DNA of 64,000 nucleotides, taken from the NCBI RefSeq assembly GCF_001647545.1, contig NZ_LSZH01000011.1, positions 62,001 through 126,000 on the forward strand, read 5' to 3'. Every line of letters begins with the position of its first letter. Position 1 is the stretch's first letter. The position numbers and the translations under genes were made by a program. The notes under the pieces are model-generated. The model searched no databases and was not told the origin of the DNA. It saw only the letters and a program-made list of their open reading frames with translations. Of this stretch, positions 19,694 through 28,236 are shown in pieces. The stretch is from Acinetobacter sp. SFB (GTDB taxonomy: Bacteria > Pseudomonadota > Gammaproteobacteria > Pseudomonadales > Moraxellaceae).

Positions 19694-21895
19694 ATGCGGT
19701 TACGGTTTAAATACTTAACTTTATGTACCTTATCTATAATGCTTATGGCATGTGGTGGTGGGTCTGGTAGTTCTGAAGGGAATATTCCAAATAAAGTTCC
19801 TGAGGATGGTACCAATGAACTCCCAGGGGACGGTACGAATGAATTACCCGGGGATGGTACGCCAGAAACACCAGATACGAGTATTCCGTCAACACCGATC
19901 GGACCAAGTACGCCAATTAACCCGGATACGAGTATTTCTTGGACACCGATTGGACCGAGCACACCTGTTAAGCCAGATACAAGTATCCCTTCGACGCCGA
20001 TTGGACCGAGCACACCTGTTAAGCCAGATACGAGTATTCCTTCGACACCAATTGAGCCGAGTACACCGGTTATCCCGCCATTTATTTCAAAATATCCAGA
20101 ACCTAAAAAAGATGTTATAGAAGAATCTATCTTAGGTTTTTTTGATTTAAATAAGTTCGGATTTAATCGTCAAATTAGAAATGACTTAAATGGTAGTTTT
20201 TCAGCGATGGTACAATTTGCACAAAGCCATGTGGTCAACCCTAAAAACAATGAACAAGAATATTTGCCAAGGTTAACCACTGAGAAAGATGCGCTACTTT
20301 TGGTGACACCAACATCAGAAATGGGCAATCTAGAAAGTTTAAATGCTGAAATATATTTGGGTCATCAGCTTATTCGGACCATTCGACTCAAAGAGCCATC
20401 TCGTATTTCATTTTCAGACCAATCTAATGCTGATGATCGTCCGCGGGTTCAGTTTTCAAAACGAGCATGGACAGCTGCGTTAAATTGGGATGAGGTTCGT
20501 ACAGGTTTATCTATCCGAATCATTGATCCGGCAAGTAATAAGAGTGGTGATTTACGTTCTGAGGATATTGATTTTGCAGTGCCCGGAGAGCTGGTCGTTC
20601 AAAGTATCCGATTAGGTTTGCTCACTGATCCGCCTAAATCAACGGGTCATTATATGTTGCTTGAACCTGAAAAGGCAGGGACAGATTATTTTCAGACGAT
20701 TCCAGCAGCACATATGATTGTCAGTAAATATGAGGATATGAAGCTTGAAAAGGTCATGGTTGCAAGTGGCGTAATTTATGATGTAGCCAGTGCAACCACG
20801 GGTGGAGTATATGAAGGTGATATGCGTGAAAATACTGCAAAATCAACCTTTAGTGTAGGGATTAATCTTGCAAACTGGGGTGTGACAAGCTCATCAATGC
20901 AGAGTCAGGAGCAACCACAATTAACTCAAAGCGTTGTTATTCATCATGCTCGTGGCAATTACAGTAATGGTCAATCAAATCATGGACTCAGTGGTGGTAA
21001 TGGAATTTTAACGCTCATTGACTCGGTGGGTAATGAATTTAGTCATGAGATTGGACATCATTATGGTTTGGGTCATTACCCAGGTTCAGTTGGAAATAAC
21101 ATGTTTTTGGCTGCACATCATGCAGACAGTGGTTGGGGATATATTGCATTTAGAAATAAAATGCGTGGAAATCTAAATTGGGGAGCAACTAATTTAGGGG
21201 ACGGTACAAATGGCGTACCTAATTTCCAAGACAAATATGCCTATGGCTGGGATGCAATGTCAGGTGGTTCATCCGCAAGTTCGATTTCACGATATACCCA
21301 TTACACCGGTTATAGCACCCAACAAAAAATTCAACCTGCTTTTGATCGTTATAATTGGGCTGCTGACTCAGCTACAGGTTATAAAAAGTGGAATGCAGTG
21401 ACGAGGATGATGGAGGTGTCTCAACCTAAAGTTCCTCAGTCAGGTAATGTTTGGTATAACAGTACAGATGGTAATTATTTAAAACCACGCTTATTCAGTG
21501 TACCTGTTTATACGATCTTGGGAGGATATGATCCTGTAAATCAAAAAGGATTAATTTATCCTGCGGCACGTGGTAACTGGGGTAATGTATTTAACTTGCC
21601 ACAAGCCAATGTAGGTACAGCTGCAAATTGCTGGTTGAGTGTACAGTATCTAAATGGTTCACAGAATATTGCCTTAGCACCACAGCGTATGAATGGTAAT
21701 GCAAATAAATTCCATATCAATTTGGCGCAAAGTGATCAGCCACAATCTGTTGATTTATATTGTCAAAAAGTAAATGAGCAGGCAGTTAAACTCTCAAGTA
21801 TTAATATTCCTGTAGCGACTGAAGCGATGTCGCCTTATGTCAGTATTGGTCAGCAAGATACTTACTCCGCTTTAAGACATATTGAAATGCCGTAA
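19694..21895 (+). CDS. StcE/TagA-like M66 zinc metalloprotease lipoprotein (catalytic part of an interrupted gene)
   Basis: An outer-surface protease lipoprotein is predicted. Lipobox IMLMAC puts the lipidated Cys at residue 20. A Gly/Ser stretch, DGTNELPG repeats and four copies of a 17-residue Thr/Ser/Pro repeat follow (residues 61-128). The catalytic region contains HEIGHHYGLGH (zinc ligands His451, His455, His461; catalytic Glu452) followed by YPG. This matches family M66, whose known members StcE and TagA cut mucin-type glycoproteins. The frame ends at a TAA, but the same frame resumes immediately with LEQAFIQNKGKE and the lectin-like C-terminal part, so the natural protein was about 980 residues. 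The protease domain itself is complete, and activity is possible. I preferred the ATG over the GTG one codon earlier. Confidence 0.8.
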   Translation: MRLRFKYLTLCTLSIMLMACGGGSGSSEGNIPNKVPEDGTNELPGDGTNELPGDGTPETPDTSIPSTPIGPSTPINPDTSISWTPIGPSTPVKPDTSIPSTPIGPSTPVKPDTSIPSTPIEPSTPVIPPFISKYPEPKKDVIEESILGFFDLNKFGFNRQIRNDLNGSFSAMVQFAQSHVVNPKNNEQEYLPRLTTEKDALLLVTPTSEMGNLESLNAEIYLGHQLIRTIRLKEPSRISFSDQSNADDRPRVQFSKRAWTAALNWDEVRTGLSIRIIDPASNKSGDLRSEDIDFAVPGELVVQSIRLGLLTDPPKSTGHYMLLEPEKAGTDYFQTIPAAHMIVSKYEDMKLEKVMVASGVIYDVASATTGGVYEGDMRENTAKSTFSVGINLANWGVTSSSMQSQEQPQLTQSVVIHHARGNYSNGQSNHGLSGGNGILTLIDSVGNEFSHEIGHHYGLGHYPGSVGNNMFLAAHHADSGWGYIAFRNKMRGNLNWGATNLGDGTNGVPNFQDKYAYGWDAMSGGSSASSISRYTHYTGYSTQQKIQPAFDRYNWAADSATGYKKWNAVTRMMEVSQPKVPQSGNVWYNSTDGNYLKPRLFSVPVYTILGGYDPVNQKGLIYPAARGNWGNVFNLPQANVGTAANCWLSVQYLNGSQNIALAPQRMNGNANKFHINLAQSDQPQSVDLYCQKVNEQAVKLSSINIPVATEAMSPYVSIGQQDTYSALRHIEMP

Positions 21896-22639
21896 CTGGA
21901 ACAAGCCTTTATACAAAATAAAGGTAAAGAAGTGGTAAGTTTATTGCCTGCATTTAGATTGTTTTATGATTCATATCGTAATTTTAAAGATGAGCTTTCG
22001 CCAGAGGCTCAAACTGAAATGGTACGTTATACACAGCAACAAATTAAAATTTATCGTTTGAACCGTTGGGTTAATGTTTATCATGCCGACTTGGATAGTG
22101 GTAATGCAGAAGCATTGGAAGCTTTCCATAATTTCGTAAATGAACTTGGCTTAAATGCGGATGTCCCATTAGCAAATGCGAACATGTTAGTTATGCCAAA
22201 AATGGGGAATAGCTGTCTGAAAGTAGAGAGCCTTAATACAGGTAAGCTGAATGTTTATATGAGTGGTAAAAATGGGTGTACGGGAGAGCCATCTACAATG
22301 TGGATTCATGATGCAGTGGGTAAGCTTCATAACCAACAGTATCCAGATCTATGTTTAACCACTTCTAGAGCACTTACATCGTGTAATAATGATTTACAGG
22401 GGCAACTATGGGGCGTTACAGTAAATGGTGATACACAACAGTTACGCCAAGGCAATAGCTGTTTAGATCTCTATGGAGGCTGGACGCCAAGTGCGGATGG
22501 GCGGGGTGAAATTACGATGTATGGTTGTGGTAGTGGTAATAACCAAAAATGGACGATTGTTCCTCAGAATCAAAGTTTGATTTTGGCAGCATCAAAGGGG
22601 CGAAATTTAAAGTTGTTATCTAAAATTTTAGTAAAATAG
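21896..22639 (+). pseudogene. Detached C-terminal part of the M66 protease, with ricin-type lectin domain
   Basis: This is the same reading frame as the upstream protease, separated only by one TAA codon. A first helical part (SLLPAFRLFYDSYRNFKDEL) leads into a beta-trefoil-like region with repeated cysteines and the ricin-B style NSCLDLYGG and NNQKWTIVP (QxW-type motif). Such domains bind sugars, so the piece probably directed the protease to glycans. A GTG at 21932 with AAGG nearby could in principle restart translation, but the product would lack a signal peptide. A CAA-to-TAA change (Gln to stop) would explain the break; a sequencing error is the alternative. Confidence 0.7.
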
Positions 22640-22664
22640 TAGCGCTGTAAGTTATTGATTAAAA

Positions 22665-22692
22665 AAAACAAGCCCTATAGAGAGCTCGTTTT
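22665..22692 (+). terminator. Possible terminator after the M66 protease gene
   Basis: AAAACAAGC faces GCTCGTTTT with one mismatch across a 10-base loop and ends in four T. It is weak and imperfect, but it sits 25 bases after the stop codon. Confidence 0.4.
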
Positions 22693-22715
22693 GTAAAGTC
22701 CTGATAGGAATAGAC

Positions 22716-22740
22716 ACAAAAAGCCCTCACATGAGGGCTA
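22716..22740 (-). terminator. Rho-independent terminator of the META-domain lipoprotein gene
   Basis: AGCCCTC pairs with GAGGGCT, followed on the minus strand by five T, just after the minus-strand stop codon. Confidence 0.8.
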
Positions 22741-22748
22741 ATTTATAT

Positions 22749-23192
22749 CTATTTAAGATTTTTAAATTTAATCACCGCGCTATTATTGCTATCGAGTAAC
22801 TTCAATTCATTCTTCGAGGCATCGTAACTTACAACTTGGCTTAAGGCTTGAGAGAATTTTTGGGATAAATTAGTGGCACTGGAACACGCATTATTTTCTA
22901 TTGCTTTTAGATTTGCAAATTTGATCTGAGTTCCCATAACCGCATAACCTCCCCTGAATTGGTTACATCCATCGGTGCCGCTTACTTCATGACGATCAAA
23001 TCTCATAGCGGGGACAGCAGACTGTGTCGGGTCAGCTTTATAAACAACTTGATTGATTTCGGTTAGGACCCAATTTTTATTCTGTAATTGGGTTAAATTT
23101 TGATCGGTAGAGGGGTTTGGTGTAGAGGTACTGCAACCAGCCAAGGTTAAAGAAGTGACTATACTGGTTGCTAGAATAATTTTTCTTAACAT
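22749..23192 (-). CDS. META-domain (HslJ-like) lipoprotein
   Basis: A small lipoprotein: the lipobox SLTLAGC is within the first 20 residues, followed by a Ser/Thr/Pro-rich linker. The META domain then contains NKNWVLTEINQ, the conserved GTDGCNQFRGGY and a terminal NNSAVIKFKN strand. E. coli HslJ is a heat-inducible relative linked to novobiocin resistance; the exact role is unknown. It is a single-gene unit with its own terminator. Confidence 0.85.
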   Translation of the reverse strand: MLRKIILATSIVTSLTLAGCSTSTPNPSTDQNLTQLQNKNWVLTEINQVVYKADPTQSAVPAMRFDRHEVSGTDGCNQFRGGYAVMGTQIKFANLKAIENNACSSATNLSQKFSQALSQVVSYDASKNELKLLDSNNSAVIKFKNLK

Positions 23193-23553
23193 TGCTTTTC
23201 TCCAATTAATTTAATACTTAAAGATAATTGTGAGTCAGTCAAAACAAATTTCAGTTTATAAAATTTTCTTAGAATTCATTTGATTATTAACTAATCCTCT
23301 ACAAGAGTTGATCTGAAAATAAACATGTATTACTTTGAGTAAACAGGAGGTATTAAAAGATAAAAATATTAAAACTCAATTATAGGGTGTGGTTAGAATT
23401 ATTTATTAATCATATGTTTATTGTATAAATAATTTAAGCAGGATTTACCCAATGGGCTTTTTTAATTGATTACAGGCTAATCTTAATCAGCTTAAAGAGT
23501 TTAAGTTCAAAAAGTTAAGATATTTTCACTGTAAATAATGAAATTTCGGGCGT
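23193..23553. other. A+T-rich gap between META lipoprotein gene and rpsT terminator
   Basis: About 360 bases with no convincing coding frame, RNA gene or repeat on either strand. It must include the promoter of the META lipoprotein gene near its left end. Confidence 0.5.
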
Positions 23554-23579
23554 AAAAAAAGCCCTTAACGGGCTTTTTT
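23554..23579 (-). terminator. Rho-independent terminator of rpsT
   Basis: AAAAAAGCCC pairs with GGGCTTTTTT around TTAAC, with a long T run on the minus strand. It lies 13 bases past the rpsT stop codon. Confidence 0.9.
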
Positions 23580-23591
23580 CAATGCAACAAC

Positions 23592-23858
23592 TTAGTTAGC
23601 CAAAGCTTTAACTTGTGCATTCAAACGGCTCTTATGACGAGCAGCTTTGTTTTTATGGATGATGCCTTTATCAGCCATACGGTCAATTACAGGTACCGCA
23701 GTTTTGTATGCTTCTGAAGCAGCAGCATAATCACCAGCAGCGATTGCAGCTACTGTACGTTTAAGATAAGTACGAACCATAGAACGTAAGCTAGCGTTGT
23801 GTTTGCGTGCTTTAACGTTTTGACGAGCACGTTTTTTAGCTTGAGCAGAGTTTGCCAC
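23592..23858 (-). CDS. rpsT: 30S ribosomal protein S20
   Basis: Small-subunit protein bS20: 88 residues, very Ala/Lys/Arg-rich, starting [13 protein letters not shown] and continuing with [15 protein letters not shown] and [16 protein letters not shown], all typical of the family. The start codon is GTG, preceded by AAGGAG at good spacing. A non-AUG start is known for rpsT in other bacteria and may serve autoregulation. It is monocistronic with its own terminator. Confidence 0.97.
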   Translation of the reverse strand: MANSAQAKKRARQNVKARKHNASLRSMVRTYLKRTVAAIAAGDYAAASEAYKTAVPVIDRMADKGIIHKNKAARHKSRLNAQVKALAN

Positions 23859-24073
23859 TCGTGCACTCCTTGAATTAGATTGGTCTGGGCGGGCTGAAAT
23901 TGCAACTGAAAACCTTCATCAGAAGAATTATCACCAGCCCGTAAACAAGTGCCATATTGTGATTAAACTATGACGTTAAGTCAAGTCTTGACTTGCTTTG
24001 ACAACATTTTAGATGCATAAAAAGTATAAAGAAACCGTTAGATTAGTAATAACCTATAGAGATTGCTTAAAAA

Positions 24074-24739
24074 ATGACTAAATCAATTAAAAGTGCGATT
24101 GTAATTGGAGCAACGGGTTTAGTAGGTCGTGAGCTACTGAAACAACTTAATCGTATAGAAAGTTGCGAGAAAATTACCGCTGTTGTCCGTCGTGAAGATT
24201 CTTCACTCAAAAGCTTAGAAAAAGTACAACAATTCATTTTGGATGATTTTCTGTTACTCAATGACGAAGATGTGAATGGATATAGCCATGCATTTAGTTG
24301 TTTAGGGACAACGTTAAAAAAAGCCGGATCTAAGCAAAAATTTCATGATATTGATTATGAAATAAATGTACATTTTGCCGATTTGTTTGAATCGACCCAT
24401 ACTCACTATTTGCTGATCAGCGCGATGGGCGCAAATACCAATTCAAATTTTTTCTATAATAGAGTAAAAGGTGAATTAGAAAAGCATATCCAGAGTTTAG
24501 ATCTGCAATGTGTGTCGATTTTACGTCCTTCATTATTGTTGGGTGATCGTCCAGAACAACGTAGCTTGGAAGACCTGACTCAAAAGCTATATCAGAAACT
24601 TTCGCATTTAGTTCCCAATTCATTTAAATATAAGCCAGTGACAGCAAAGCAGGTGGCTCATACTATGGTCGAGGCAGCGCAAACTCAAACTGAAAAGTTT
24701 GAAATTTATGATAATTTACGTATACAAAATTCTAAATGA
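24074..24739 (+). CDS. Atypical short-chain dehydrogenase/NAD(P)-binding protein
   Basis: Rossmann-fold protein of 221 residues. The nucleotide-binding GATGLVGRELL is at the N terminus, the FSCLGTTLKKAG region follows, then LISAMGANTNSNFFYNRVKG with an SDR-like Tyr-x3-Lys pair. The C-terminal part has RPSLLLGDR. It resembles the atypical SDR group that includes human TIP30/HTATIP2 and bacterial YbjT-like proteins. Substrate unknown. It begins a short plus-strand run with rraA 12 bases downstream. Confidence 0.75.
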   Translation: MTKSIKSAIVIGATGLVGRELLKQLNRIESCEKITAVVRREDSSLKSLEKVQQFILDDFLLLNDEDVNGYSHAFSCLGTTLKKAGSKQKFHDIDYEINVHFADLFESTHTHYLLISAMGANTNSNFFYNRVKGELEKHIQSLDLQCVSILRPSLLLGDRPEQRSLEDLTQKLYQKLSHLVPNSFKYKPVTAKQVAHTMVEAAQTQTEKFEIYDNLRIQNSK

Positions 24740-24751
24740 GGGAGCTGAAAA

Positions 24752-25264
24752 GTGTCTAATGCAGCATTTGTAACTTGCGATTTACTTGACGACAATCCAG
24801 AAAAAGAAATTCAGGTGATGACACCATCCATCGATGGTAAATTCTTTAAAAGCTATGGCGCACGTAAAAGTTTTGCGGGTCAGGTCGTGACTGTGAAATG
24901 CTTTGAAGATAATTCGCGGGTAAAAGAACTGCTTGCGACTGATGGTACCGGTAAAGTGCTGGTAGTAGATGGGGGGGCTTCAATGCGCTGTGCCTTGATG
25001 GGCGACATGATTGCAGAGTCAGCGGTTAAGAACCACTGGAATGGTGTAGTCATCTATGGCTGTATACGGGATGTTGATGCGATTGCTGAATTGGATCTGG
25101 GGGTACATGCATTGGCTGCAATTCCACAAAAAAGTAATCGCAAAGGCATTGGCGAGGTCGATTTAACTTTGTATTTTGGTGGGGTAAGCATCCATTCTGG
25201 CGATTATCTCTACGCGGATAATAATGGAATTGTGATTGCAAAAGAAAAATTAGTCGACCTATAA
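24752..25264 (+). CDS. rraA: Ribonuclease E activity regulator RraA family protein
   Basis: In E. coli RraA binds and inhibits RNase E; relatives with the same fold act as 4-hydroxy-4-methyl-2-oxoglutarate aldolases. The 170 residues follow the RraA pattern: GQVVTVKCFEDNSRVKELL, VLVVDGGASMRCALMGDMIA, GVVIYGCIRDVDAIAELD and SGDYLYADNNGIVI. It starts with GTG, with GGGAGC about 8 bases upstream. Whether it regulates RNase E or acts as an aldolase cannot be decided here, although the close RraA likeness favours the former. Confidence 0.88.
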   Translation: MSNAAFVTCDLLDDNPEKEIQVMTPSIDGKFFKSYGARKSFAGQVVTVKCFEDNSRVKELLATDGTGKVLVVDGGASMRCALMGDMIAESAVKNHWNGVVIYGCIRDVDAIAELDLGVHALAAIPQKSNRKGIGEVDLTLYFGGVSIHSGDYLYADNNGIVIAKEKLVDL

Positions 25265-25286
25265 CGACAGTTACATAAGGATAAAA

Positions 25287-26063
25287 ATGGTGAATCATCA
25301 AATTAAAGTTGTACAGGCTTTAGCTTCAGCCTTGACTGCAGGTGGACGCGGAGTTAGTGGCACTGCATTTCCTCAACAGCCGGAAAAACCACTCAAACTT
25401 TATGAGTTTGAAGGTTCGCCATTTTGCCGTCGTGTACGTGAAGTCATGACTTTATTAAATCTGGATTATGAAGTTTATCCCTGTCCAAAAGGTGGACAGA
25501 AATACCGAAAAATTGTCCAAGAGAAAGGTGGAAAAAAACAATTTCCATTTTTTATTGATGAAAATTCGGGCACCCATATGTATGAGTCCCAAGACATCAT
25601 CCATTATTTATTTAAGCATTATGGTCGAACTGGAAAAACGCCGAAAAAATTTGCGCACTATCCCAAAATTCCTGTGGCTGCTTTTGCGGGAACAATCATT
25701 AATGGTGCACGTGGGGTGTGGGTGAATAAAAAAATTACTGATCGTGAAGTGCCTAGCCAACTTTTAGAATTATGGGGTTTTGAAGCGAGTCCATTTACAC
25801 GCATTGTACGTGGTGTTTTAACTGAACTGGAACTTCCATTCATATTCCATAATGTGCCTAAAGAACGCTGGCAAGATATGGGCCCCGCAGTTTTACGTCT
25901 GAAGCCAGGAAGGTATCAACCCCTACACGGCGGTAAACGCGCAAAAGTGGTTGAAATTATGGGACGTGATATCCAGGTTCCTTATTTAGTTGACCCGAAT
26001 ACAGGCGTGAAAATGTTTGAGTCAGCCGATATTGTTAAATATTTAAAAAAACAATATAGCTGA
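25287..26063 (+). CDS. Tandem GST N-terminal (glutaredoxin-like) domain protein
   Basis: The 258 residues contain two copies of a thioredoxin-fold GST N-terminal domain. The first reads LYEFEGSPFCRRVREV, ending MYESQDIIHYLF; the second reads LWGFEASPFTRIVRGV, ending MFESADIVKYLKKQ. The first copy keeps a Cys in SPFCRR where the second has Thr. There is no helical GST C-terminal domain. Such proteins are annotated as glutathione S-transferase N-terminal domain proteins; the reaction is unknown. It lies 22 bases after rraA, likely in the same transcript, and ends at a strong terminator. Confidence 0.8.
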   Translation: MVNHQIKVVQALASALTAGGRGVSGTAFPQQPEKPLKLYEFEGSPFCRRVREVMTLLNLDYEVYPCPKGGQKYRKIVQEKGGKKQFPFFIDENSGTHMYESQDIIHYLFKHYGRTGKTPKKFAHYPKIPVAAFAGTIINGARGVWVNKKITDREVPSQLLELWGFEASPFTRIVRGVLTELELPFIFHNVPKERWQDMGPAVLRLKPGRYQPLHGGKRAKVVEIMGRDIQVPYLVDPNTGVKMFESADIVKYLKKQYS

Positions 26064-26084
26064 ATGATCAAAACGACAATCAAG

Positions 26085-26109
26085 AAACAGCTAGATCAGC
26101 TGTTTTTTT
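26085..26109 (+). terminator. Rho-independent terminator after the tandem GST-N gene
   Basis: AAACAGCT pairs with AGCTGTTT across a short loop, followed by an uninterrupted run of T. Confidence 0.85.
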
Positions 26110-26353
26110 ATCTCAATGAATCAATTTCCTTTCACTCCGACATTGGTACATAATAAATTTAATTGAGATGAATTAACGTCACACGACATATAAGTTGTCA
26201 TTTACGAGGCATAGAATGTCATTGAACGATAAATGATTTTATAAAAAACAATGAAAATTTATATTTAATGACTCTAATAATAAGTTTTTAAAATTTTTTT
26301 ATCTTACTTTAATAAGTGCTTAGTGAATATATAATGAGCTCGAATCTAAATAG

Positions 26354-27149
26354 AAAAAGCTGACTCTTTTACTTGCTTATCAAATGGTGGCACTAATAAA
26401 ACGGGGGGCAAACAATGGTTTAGGCTCAGATAATGAATCTACTGGTTCAGTTCTTTAGAAATTGCACACCTCAAAGACATATAAAATCATCTAGAGCTTT
26501 CCCCATGCAAGTGGTTTTTCAACAATCACCGATGTTAAACAGAATGTAGATGGCATTATTACTGAATTTGGCTCATATAAATTAAAGGGAACCATAGTAG
26601 GTAAAGAAATTTCCGGCAACAAGAACTATGTTTTAGCTCTGATTACAAAAGGGCTCATTGAATACAATGCCAATGGAGAAAGCAAAACGACTGATGTTTC
26701 TAAATATGCAAATAGATCATATTATAATTTTGCTTATAATTCTTTACTACAAAAACGTACTTTGCCAAACGCCAAGCTCGTCAATTGTATTGATGTAAAT
26801 TCGACTCAACCAAACAGACCAATGCCAAAAGTAACACGGACTTTGTAACCTCAAGTATTCATAACGGAAGTATCATCTTAAACCCTGATGATGCTATTGA
26901 ATTTACAGCAAAAATTGCAAGTGATGAAACTTCTTATACTTCTTCAGTGGAGTGAGGAGATCGGTTCAACAATTACAATTTTTACAAGCTTTTAGGGATT
27001 AAGAGTCAACTGAGCGCATCTATTCAGATCAGAACATTCAATATTGCAGATAATGGCGCAAATAGTCTTGTTGTAGATTCAATCTATAATAGACATTGAA
27101 TAGTGGTGAATCCTATGAAGCGGCAATGACGATGACAGGTAACTACTAA
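26354..27149 (+). pseudogene. Decayed gene for a probable secreted lipoprotein
   Basis: No open frame survives, but coding sense can be followed across several frameshifts. KKLTLLLA looks like a signal-peptide start (an ATG is missing; a TAG stands before it). GGTNKTGG then NNGLGSDNESTGSV looks like the Gly/Ser tether of a lipoprotein. ASGFSTITDVKQNVDGIITE runs into GTIVGKEISGNKNYVLALIT. After a frameshift come TNAKSNTDFVTSSIHNGSII, then a TGA where Trp is expected (SSVE-stop-GDRFNNYNFYKLLG). After another frameshift the gene ends EAAMTMTGNY-stop. At least three frameshifts and two internal stops are seen. I do not recognise the family. It may be a paralogue type similar in build to the Cys-Gly-Gly-Gly lipoprotein at 19.7 kb. 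Confidence 0.6.
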
Positions 27150-27173
27150 GGAAATAAATTTAAGCCATTCATA

Positions 27174-27200
27174 AAAGCCAGAGATTAATTCTTTGGCTTT
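27174..27200 (+). terminator. Possible terminator of the decayed lipoprotein gene
   Basis: AAAGCCA pairs with TGGCTTT over a 13-base loop, 25 bases beyond the old stop codon. The T run is short, so this is tentative. Confidence 0.4.
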
Positions 27201-27250
27201 CTTATAAACTTATCTCAAATTCGCTTAGTGGAAACTCATTTTTTCAGAAA

Positions 27251-27396
27251 ATGACAGAGGTTGTGTCGTTTCCTAATGCTATTAAGTTTAACCATGATAT
27301 CTAATTTAACGAACTCTAATTACTACAAGTGACAGGCGTTGTGTCACCTGATGATTAATTTATTGATCAAGTATTAATCAGCGATTGAATCATCAG
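27251..27396. promoter_or_regulatory. Repeated dyads and competing hairpins upstream of the two-component operon
   Basis: Two related 19-bp dyads lie 78 bp apart: ATGACAGAGGTTGTGTCGT at 27251 and GTGACAGGCGTTGTGTCAC at 27329. The second is a perfect GTGACA-N7-TGTCAC. Right after it come CTGATGATT/AATCATCAG (27348 and 27388) and the overlapping pair TGATTAAT/ATTAATCA (27352 and 27373), which cannot form together. The layout suggests a protein-binding operator and possibly a leader switch for the response-regulator gene 157 bases downstream. The binding factor is not known. Confidence 0.4.
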
Positions 27397-27552
27397 AGTT
27401 TTTATTTTATCGTGTTAAATTGAGAGGATAAATCTTAAAATAACAAACTATAACTTTAATTATTGGTATAAAAGTCATCAAATTACTTAGTTTTAGGGAT
27501 ATTCTTTTAATTGTTTTCCCGTTAAATTGGATCAATAAAAAAGGGGTAGTGT

Positions 27553-28236
27553 GTGTCGGGATTAGAAACGATTTTACCTGTACCAGTTTTAATTGTTGAA
27601 GATGAAGATCTCATTCGAGAACGATTAAGAAATATATTGGCCGAATTGGGTTATGACAATGATGAGCTTATTTTTGCCAAGAATCTAAAAGAAGCATTCC
27701 TGCAAATCGAACAGCAACCTATTTCCTTGGCCTTGGTCGATCTCGGCCTTCCTGATGGAAATGGCGTGGAGCTGATAGAAAAGCTGCGTAGCCTAGATAG
27801 TAGTGTCTTAATTTTAGTAATTTCAGCGTGGAGTACTCAAGAAAGTCTATTTTCAGCGATTAAAGCGGGTGCGACGGGTTATGTCTTGAAAGAGCGCGAT
27901 GATGCGGAGGTGCGGTTAGCTATTCGCAGTATTTTGCGTGGTGGAGCACCGATTGATCCTTTTATTGCACAAGAAATTTTAAAACAGATTTCAGCTTCAG
28001 TGATTACAGAATCGAATGATGATAAATCATTAGAGTCGGCTGTGGCACTTTTGACCAATCGTGAGACAGAAATTTTAGACTTGGTTGCCCAGGGGATGAG
28101 TAATAAAGAAATAGCGGAACAATTATTTGTCTCTAAATACACAGTTGAAAGTCATATTAAGCATATTTACCGAAAATTGGCTGTGACGAAAAGAACTAAA
28201 GCAGTGAGTACAGCACGATCCTTAGGGATTTTATGA
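27553..28236 (+). CDS. NarL/LuxR-family response regulator
   Basis: DNA-binding partner of the downstream sensor kinase. The receiver domain (about residues 10-125) has acidic pocket residues in IVEDED, the phosphoacceptor Asp63 in ALVDLGLPDGNG, and the VLKER lysine loop. The C-terminal HTH reads LTNRETEILDLVAQGMSNKE, then VSKYTVESHIKHIYRKL, the LuxR signature. The start is GTG, with AAGGGG six bases upstream. Its stop overlaps the kinase start by 4 bases (ATGA), so the two are co-translated. Target genes are unknown. Confidence 0.9.
   Translation: MSGLETILPVPVLIVEDEDLIRERLRNILAELGYDNDELIFAKNLKEAFLQIEQQPISLALVDLGLPDGNGVELIEKLRSLDSSVLILVISAWSTQESLFSAIKAGATGYVLKERDDAEVRLAIRSILRGGAPIDPFIAQEILKQISASVITESNDDKSLESAVALLTNRETEILDLVAQGMSNKEIAEQLFVSKYTVESHIKHIYRKLAVTKRTKAVSTARSLGIL

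Noticed and set aside
19874..20077. Tandem 51-bp units considered as a CRISPR array
   Set aside because: The units are contiguous without spacers and translate into a regular in-frame peptide repeat.
19651..20120. Repetitive open frames on both strands over the Thr/Ser/Pro repeats
   Set aside because: They are by-products of the 51-bp repeat in the lipoprotein gene, and their products are low-complexity.
21932..22639. Lectin-like fragment as an independent gene with GTG start
   Set aside because: The upstream 12 codons continue the same frame back to the TAA, and the product would lack any export signal; a split gene explains it better.
27251..27347. Dyads considered as terminal repeats of an insertion sequence
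   Set aside because: The two copies are in direct orientation, only 78 bp apart, with no transposase remnant or target duplication seen.
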